Shown here one piece after another: positions 63,514-64,000 of a stretch of DNA of 64,000 nucleotides (the first letter of the stretch is position 1; each line of letters opens with the position of its first letter). The notes under the pieces were generated by a model, which saw nothing but the letters and a program-made list of their open reading frames with translations, was not told the DNA's origin and did not search any database. The position numbers were made by a program, and so were the translations under genes. This DNA is from Acidobacteriaceae bacterium (GTDB lineage: Bacteria > Acidobacteriota > Terriglobia > Terriglobales > Acidobacteriaceae). The stretch is from assembly GCA_030041305.1 (NCBI GenBank), contig JASHOC010000050.1:62001-126000 (forward strand), written 5' to 3'.

Positions 63514-64000
63514 ATGAATCCTCCGCAATCCCATCAGGGCCGAGCCGGATCCGACGCGCCGGCGGCCGCCGCGCCCAACAAACTTTCCCCCGCCGATTTG
63601 GTGCGCACCGAGGCGGCGGCGCTGGCAGCGCTCGCCGGTCGCCTCGAAGGATCCATGGCGGCGGACTTCGACCGCGCCGTCGATTTGATCCTCCGTTGCG
63701 GCGGCTCGAACGGCCGCGTGGTCGTCACTGGCATGGGCAAGAGCGGCATCATCGCCCAAAAAATCGCCGCCACCCTCAGTTCCACCGGCTCGCCGGCTTT
63801 GTTTCTGCATCCGGCCGAGGCGGTCCATGGCGACCTCGGCGTCCTTATGCCCGGCGACGTAGTGATTGCGCTTTCGGCGAGCGGCGAAACGGAGGAGATT
63901 CTGCGCCTGCTCGCCACCCTTAAGCGTAAAGGCGACGCGCTCATCAGCTTCTGTTGCAACTTGCGCTCCACGCTCGCCCAGGCCAGCGACGTGGCTCTCG
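63514..64000 (+). CDS. arabinose-5-phosphate isomerase (KdsD/KpsF family), partial
   Basis: 162 N-terminal residues before the window ends. SIS domain with 'VVTGMGKSGIIAQKIAATLS', 'FLHPAEAVHGDLGVLM' and 'ALSASGETEEILRLLATL'. Converts ribulose-5-phosphate to arabinose-5-phosphate, the precursor of Kdo for lipopolysaccharide. A Pro/Ala-rich stretch precedes the domain. CBS domains, if present, lie beyond the window. Confidence 0.9.
   Translation, partial: MNPPQSHQGRAGSDAPAAAAPNKLSPADLVRTEAAALAALAGRLEGSMAADFDRAVDLILRCGGSNGRVVVTGMGKSGIIAQKIAATLSSTGSPALFLHPAEAVHGDLGVLMPGDVVIALSASGETEEILRLLATLKRKGDALISFCCNLRSTLAQASDVAL

Overview
The window looks like chromosomal DNA of a member of the Acidobacteriota (Terriglobia/Acidobacteriaceae-like). 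The support is a high-GC, densely packed genome, several proteins of types common in that phylum (a DUF6599-type membrane protein, a CocE/NonD hydrolase, a secreted beta-propeller lipoprotein, a DUF2157 + GDYXXLXY pair), MqnA of the futalosine menaquinone route, and an rpsP-khpA-rimM-trmD neighbourhood. This assignment rests on gene content only. No rRNA, CRISPR array, prophage or intact insertion sequence was seen. One tRNA, tRNA-Thr(CGU), is present.

Layout. 1-9.5 kb: a partial lipoprotein, mqnA, dprA, topA, a methyltransferase and nfo. 9.5-12 kb: a lone peptide-ABC permease, a phosphodiesterase and a vapBC module. 12-16 kb: murE-murF-metallo-beta-lactamase joined by 4-base overlaps. 16-24 kb: tpiA, a peroxiredoxin, era and scpB-rluB. 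24-32 kb: a beta-oxidation fusion protein, then rpsP-khpA-rimM, a small membrane-protein pair and trmD. 32-36 kb: pgl-glk and divergent ald/lrp. 36-41 kb: a tandem PilZ protein, then a sulfur-carrier cysteine cluster (cysM, JAMM peptidase, cysO-like ubiquitin-fold protein, E1-rhodanese). 41-51 kb: PIN-TRAM protein, degenerate receiver, phzF-like, dacB, VOC protein, folP and rel. 51-64 kb: a pseudogene, tRNA-Thr, membrane and secreted hydrolases, CDF transporter, pepA, carboxylesterase, a tlpA/DsbD-alpha thiol pair and the start of a KdsD/KpsF isomerase.

Most notable: (i) a 117-bp repeat family with terminal inverted repeats (four nearly identical copies), a probable MITE, which supplies the last codons and stop of mqnA, the stop of a small hypothetical gene, and sits inside the cysteine cluster; (ii) a CysO-like protein that continues 22 residues beyond its Gly-Gly, next to a JAMM peptidase that could mature it; (iii) a dihydropteroate synthase whose first ~52 residues resemble the N-terminus of a HigA antitoxin; (iv) a B3 metallo-beta-lactamase translationally coupled to murE-murF; (v) repeated placement of -10 boxes 5-9 bases before start codons, suggesting leaderless transcripts; and (vi) long disordered insertions in Era, ScpB, RluB, TrmD and bS16.

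Starts were chosen by ribosome-binding site, -10 position and family N-termini. All functional calls come from motif recognition by eye, not from database searches.
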